Below are positions 30,510 through 34,934 of a DNA stretch of 34,934 nucleotides, one piece after another. This DNA is from Chara braunii (Eukaryota > Streptophyta > Charophyceae > Charales > Characeae): the NCBI GenBank assembly GCA_003427395.1, contig BFEA01000217.1, forward strand, positions 1,708,879 to 1,743,812, given 5' to 3'. The position numbers were made by a program, and so were the translations under genes. How positions within the stretch are numbered: the first letter of the stretch is position 1; each line of letters opens with the position of its first letter. The notes under the pieces were generated by a model. That model worked only from the letters and a program-made list of their open reading frames with translations. It was not told the DNA's origin and ran no database searches.

Positions 30510-31451
30510 ATGCTCGTTGATGAGTATCATCCGACCAGTAACTGTTATTGTATGCGTGCTCGTAACTTTTTGCGACTCTCACGCCAGACTGACCACACAC
30601 GTTTGTTTGTAGCGTATGTTAAACAAACTGATGTGGAGACTGCTCCCTGTCCCTCTCAAATTCAGCAAGTGGTTGACCGGTTCTCAGACCTTTTGCAGGA
30701 GCCTTCTGGACTTGTCCATAGGTAGACCAAGCATAAGATTGAGCTTCTGCCTAGCGCGGTCCCTCCCAAGGGCCGAGTCTACATGATATCCCCTGCTGAA
30801 CTTGATGAGCTCAGGAAACAGTTAGAGACCCTGACCAACAAGGGCTAGGTACGTCCCAGCACATCTGAATTTGGGGCACCTGTTCTCTTCGTTCCAAAGG
30901 GAAATGGTGAGTTCAGAATGTGTGTGGACTACAGGGGACTCAAAAAGATCACGAGGAAGTCTACAAAGCCTCTTCCTTGGATCGACGATCTGTTGAACAT
31001 GGTGCAAGGTTGTACTATTTTCAGCAAGATCGACCTCAAATCTGATTACCACCAGATTGAGATGGATGAAGGCGATGTCCACAAGACAACCTTCATGACC
31101 AGATATGGTACCTATGAGTACCTGGTCATGCCATTCGATCTCTGCAATGCCCCTGACACTTTCCAAACAGAGATGCATCGCATACTCAGGCCTTACCTGG
31201 ATAAGTTTGTAGTTGTCTATCTGGATAATATCCTGATATTCAGTCATTCTGTCCGGGAGCATGCGCAAAATCTGGCTCTTGTCCTCCAGGCCTTACATGA
31301 CAACCAATACAAGATCAACCGAGAGAAGTCCTCTTTTGGAGTTAGCTCGGTTATCTATCTGTTATCTATCTGGGCCGTGTCATCTCTAAAGAGGGGTAGG
31401 CTCCTGAAGCAACCGAAGTTGCTGATGTTCAAGACCGACGAAAGCCCTTAA
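30510..31451 (+). pseudogene. Reverse transcriptase remnant
   Basis: RNA-dependent DNA polymerase of a Ty3/gypsy element. One frame from 30510 has stops at 30723-30725 and 30846-30848, and then runs open to 31451. Recognisable blocks: VPPKGRVYMISPAELDELRK, RPSTSEFGAPVLFVPKGNGE, FRMCVDYRGLKKIT, IDDLLNMVQGCTIFSKIDLK, SDYHQIEMDEGDVHKTTF and VVVYLDNILIFSHS. The active-site box is YLDN where YLDD is expected, which removes one of the two metal-binding Asp. An exact 11-bp duplication at 31351-31372 (ttatctatctg twice) breaks the frame before the RNase H connection. Both features make it inactive. Confidence 0.92.
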
Positions 31452-32083
31452 CAGTTTGTGATGTCCGGTCTTTCTTGGGTCGTGCATCCTATTATAGGAA
31501 GTTCATTAAGAACTTTTCCTCCATTGCAACACCCCTGACTGATCTCACAAAGAAATATACTCCCTTTCTCTGGACATCAGACTGTTAGGAGGCTTTTACA
31601 CTTCTCAAGGAGGCTTTGAAGTTACCTGACCCTACTTTGCCTTTTGTGCTAACCACTGATGTTTGTAAGTATGGTGTAGGGGCGGTACTTCAGCAAGACA
31701 GTGGGAATGATGTGCAGCCTGTAAAGTACATGAGCAAGAAGATCAAAGCCAAGAAGTTGTAAGACTCTACCTATGAGAAGGAGCTCTATGCTCTTGTGTC
31801 AGCGCTCAAGCATTGGAAGCACTTTCTCCTGGGCAGACACTTCAAAATCTTTTCAGATCACTCCACTCTTCAATGGATGAAGTCCCAGGGAGAGCTGAAT
31901 GACAAGCTTGCTCGCTATATTCAGTTCATTGACTTGTTTGACTTTGAACTGAAGCACAAGAAGGGCTGCTACAATCGAGTGGCAAATGCCCTTTCTCATA
32001 GGGCCGACGCTCTCTTCTTGATCTCCTTCACTCACTCCTTTGGAGAGAAGACTCCATTGCCCAACTGTTGCCTCTGGACCTGA
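31373..32083 (+). pseudogene. RT connection and RNase H remnant
   Basis: Continues the pol polyprotein in the frame restored after the 11-bp duplication, with stops near 31420, 31588 and 31760. Blocks: VRSFLGRASYYRKFIKNFSS and ATPLTDLTKKYTPFLW (connection), then PFVLTTDVCKYGVGAVLQQD (first RNase H Asp kept), STYEKELYALVSALKHWKHF (Glu kept), KIFSDHSTLQWM (Asp kept) and YNRVANALSHRAD (family form VADALSR; its Asp is Asn here). The last is the fourth metal-binding position, so activity is doubtful even without the stops. Confidence 0.9.
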
Positions 32084-33538
32084 TTTTTGGGCCTATTGTG
32101 AGGAACTTGCAGACCGATTCTGCCTCTGAATCAAGCTACGCTCTGGTTTCAGGTCTGTCGTATACTTGCAACAGAGGCGAGAAGCGTTTATGCATTCCTT
32201 AGGATCGCAAGCTGAGAGCACTCTTTATGTCAGAGTGTCATGATGCTCGTGGACACTTTGGAACCCTCAAATCGTATGCGGCCCTGTCGCAGAGGTTCTT
32301 CTGGAAAGAGATGAGGAGTGACTTTACTGCACTACGTTGAAACCTGTGAGTTGTGCCAAAGGAACAAGGTCGTATGCAGACCTCCCCTTGTCCTACTTAA
32401 ACCACTTCCCATCCCTGAAGCACCTGCATAATTAGTGTCCATAGCCTTTACTGATCTGGGGAGGACCACTCCACGTGGTATGCGCCAGGTTATGGTTTGT
32501 GTGGACATGTTCTCCAAGTATGCAAAATTCATCCCTTTGTCAAGAGAAGTCAAAGTCCCTGTCGTTCATGCGGCATTTGCTGACAAGTGGGTCACACATC
32601 ATGGACCACCCACCGCTATTGTTAATGATCAAGATTCCCACTTTTGCAGCCATGAATGGCAGTCCTATTGCAAGGATTACCTTCATTCCCGCTTGGACAT
32701 GACATCTGGTCGTCATCCTGAAGCCAATGGACAGGCTAAAGTGATGAACCTAATTCTGTTTTAGCTGCTGCGTCATGTGATCAGTCCAGATCAGCAGGAC
32801 TGGGATCTGCATCTGGGTCGTGCACAGCTAGTGTACAACACGTTTGTCCACTCCTCCACTGGTTTCACACCCTATAGATTACACTGGGGCCGTCAACCAC
32901 GACAGTCTCTCGATGATACCATCGATAAGGCTACACCTACACTGACACCTGGGACCACATAGTTCACCGGGTGTTATCGTGTGGATATAGAACGCCCCCG
33001 TGCCAACCTGCTCAAAGCCCAACAGGCTATGATACAACAGGCTAACCGGCATCGTCGTCCTTCTACTATTCACACACATGATTGGGTTTGGGTGCTCAGT
33101 TCTGAGCTATCACGGGAGGAGGACATTTCACCTAAGCTGTCGCCACAATATATGGGTCCATGGCAGGTTTTAGATACAGTGGGAGTTGATCCTTTCAGAA
33201 CATCCTATACTGTTGACGTCCCTCTGCATCTACAAACCTATCCAGTTTTCCATGCATCTAAGCTATTGCTTTTTACATCGGTTGATGCATTTTCGGACAG
33301 ACCCCCTCATTACGGTCCATCGATCCTTGGCAAGGGATTTGAAGTGGAATCGATTGAGGATGAGATGGGCACAAACCCAGACATGCAGTATCTTTTGAAG
33401 TTTCTGTACCAGCCTCACACTGAGGATCGCTGGTTGACACGCAAGGAACTTCTCAAGATAGCAAAGTCTGCTGTTCTCAAGTATGAGGCAGCTAAGAGGG
33501 GACAATACCCTCGACGCTCTGCATGCCTGCACTCCTAG
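32084..33538 (+). pseudogene. Integrase remnant with chromodomain-like C-terminus
   Basis: The zinc-binding region shows CHDARGHFG (32236-32262 area) and CELCQRNK (near 32345-32368), giving a His-His-Cys-Cys pattern across a shifted frame. The catalytic core is in one frame from 32435: VSIAFTDLG where an Asp is expected at the Ala, IVNDQDSHFCSHEW with its Asp, and HPEANGQAKVMN where the Glu is replaced by Lys. The triad is therefore lost at two of three places. Stops at 32762-32764 and 32960-32962 interrupt the same frame, which continues to 33538. The C-terminus has KLSPQYMGPWQVLD (GPY/F-like module) and a chromodomain-like end, EVESIEDEMG then YLLKFLYQ and DRWLTRKEL. Chromodomains steer integration to marked chromatin in this clade. 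Confidence 0.9.
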
Positions 33539-33571
33539 CTCGGAGGTCCGCACTCCGAGGGAGGGTAGGTT
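33539..33571 (+). promoter_or_regulatory. Hairpin and polypurine tract before the 3' LTR
   Basis: ctcggag and ctccgag (33539-33559) form a 7-bp stem with a 7-base loop. It is followed by gagggagggtaggtt, a purine-rich tract ending at the TGCA of the LTR. This is where the polypurine tract that primes plus-strand DNA synthesis is expected. Confidence 0.7.
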
Positions 33572-34828
33572 TGCAATGACTTGTTGGTTCTGCAGCCTGC
33601 GACCCGTCGACCCGAGGCTGTAACATAGGTTGGTTAGTTTTGTAATTTTGTTTGGCTGAGGGTTAACCGAGAGATTTGACTGTGAGGAAAATTCGCGAGG
33701 GACATATCTGTAAATTCGTAGAATTTCAGGCCTGCACTAACTCGAATTTCCTACAGCTTCCCTAACTGCGAATTGCAGACCCGGGCTACGACTAGGACAG
33801 AAGGGCCTATGGGCCCATACTGCTAGACTGTCCTATAGCCTAAAGCCAGGTAGGGAGAGGCCCTAGGGGCCGAACAAAAACGGTATTGGTCAGTCCAGTC
33901 AGTCCGGTCTAGGTCGTGTCTAGGCTAGGGTAGACTATGAATAGGTGTAGGAAAAACAGTTTGAGGCTTTTTGGCAGTTGGTACCGTGTACATCGTGGCT
34001 GCGCAATGCATGAACTGGTGGTGGTACAGCTTCAGCGTTGGAGGAGACGGACATAGCCGGACGTTCCAAGCGTCGGCCATAGCTGGAACCTACGGTGTTC
34101 TTTGACAGCACTCGGGGCTGTTCAGAGGTCCGGGCTATCTGAAGTCTGCTGGAGGCAAGAGAAGTTAGTGCCCTGCTGAACCCTCCTCAGAACTAGGGTG
34201 TCAGGGTGTGTGGCGCTGCAGCCATAGCTGCAGCTTTCATCCTCAGAGATCATCTTTGTTAGGAGAGGTGGCGCTGCTGCAGATTTCCATCCGGGAAGTC
34301 TTCTGGCACTTCATCATCATCAGAGACTGTGGCACTGGTGTTCTTCTTCATCCTCTGAGAGGCGCTTGGACTCAGAGGCCTGTTTCAGGTTGGCGCTTCC
34401 CTCTGGAGGCAGTATCTGGGAAGCGCTGGTTGTTTCAGGGGCTCAAGGGTAGTGATAGCGGTTACTCAGGGTTGGGGAAAGAAGCGCAGCTCATTTCTGA
34501 GCAGCGCATCACAGTTCTGGGGTTACTATGACAAATCGAGACTCTGAGTTTAATGAACAGTATTGATACTGTGGGTGAACTATCTTTGCTTCAGTGTTTC
34601 CTGGATGTGATCTACTCGGCTTTCCTTTGTGACTTTTTGTGAGGATTCTGTGGAGTGAATTGCACACTCTGTCATATCACATGGTCAAGTCTTCCGCTGT
34701 GTTTCTATTTCTCTGTGCGGGGTGATACTCCCATCCTCTCCCATTCCTTCTGTGTATGTATGGGCATACCTGGAAGTCTATGTGAGCGAGTGTTGGTCTT
34801 CTGACAACAAGCAACCAGGTTCATAACA
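33572..34828 (+). repeat. 3' LTR (1257 bp)
   Basis: Starts TGCAATGACTTG and ends GGTTCATAACA. Compared with the 5' LTR it has ~35 extra bases around 33815-33850 and scattered substitutions, many of them transitions, roughly one every ten to twenty bases in the parts I compared by eye. The 107-codon ORF at 34208-34531 corresponds to the one in the 5' LTR. Confidence 0.92.
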
Positions 34829-34875
34829 GAGAATGAGGTTAGGGAGGCGGGGAAGTGGGGATCTCCATTGTGCAA

Positions 34876-34934
<59 letters not shown>
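34813..34934 (+). repeat. LTR end plus flank, copy 2, running into (TG)n
   Basis: The last 16 LTR bases (34813-34828) and the flank gagaatgaggttagggaggc repeat the arrangement at 25344. The TG repeat begins at 34879 and runs to the window edge. If the pattern at 25344-25511 repeats, a GA tract and another element copy would follow just outside the window. Confidence 0.85.

Overview
This window looks like repeat-rich nuclear DNA of a streptophyte (green-plant lineage), plausibly a charophyte alga such as Chara. Three things point there. A host exon starts with the MHGR sequence typical of plant Rab geranylgeranyltransferase alpha subunits and ends at a GT splice donor. A nuclear fragment of mitochondrial atp1 has the C-terminus seen in early land plants and charophytes. 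The rest is dominated by Ty3/gypsy and LINE remnants and long (GA)n tracts. The species assignment is inference. Nothing bacterial is visible.

Layout. 1-7.0 kb: degenerate tandem repeats and GA-rich DNA with almost no coding signal, apart from a minus-strand RG/Glu-rich exon at 2.9-3.2 kb. 7.0-10.1 kb: two short intact ORFs that align without gaps to each other and are separated by a decayed 24-bp repeat array, followed by an intact 220-codon ORF of unknown family. 10.4-14.5 kb: a 5'-truncated Ty3/gypsy element (RNase H, integrase, integrase C-terminus) followed by an extra, unrecognised 3' ORF with acidic and nuclear-signal-like basic segments. 15.5-21.2 kb: microsatellites, a 435-base assembly gap inside (GA)n, and the 3' end of a LINE whose reading frame is split by a minus-strand SINE-like insertion. 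21.6-22.0 kb: probable 5' end and first exon of an RGTA1-like gene, with no second exon found in the window. 23.9-24.4 kb: mitochondrial-type insert (tRNA remnant plus atp1 3' end). 25.5-34.8 kb: one full-length but dead chromodomain-type Ty3/gypsy retrotransposon with two LTRs (1214 and 1257 bp), gag, protease, RT, RNase H and integrase.

The full-length element is preceded by the last 16 bases of another LTR plus a flank that recurs after the element 9469 bases later. The locus therefore appears to be a tandem [element + flank + microsatellite] array that the assembly may have collapsed at the single N at 25343. The element's catalytic residues are damaged (YLDN in RT, two of three integrase acidic residues replaced), so it could move only in trans.

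The best leads for something undescribed are the paired small ORFs with the 220-codon ORF (7.3-10.0 kb), and the extra 3' ORF of the truncated gypsy element (12.4-14.5 kb).
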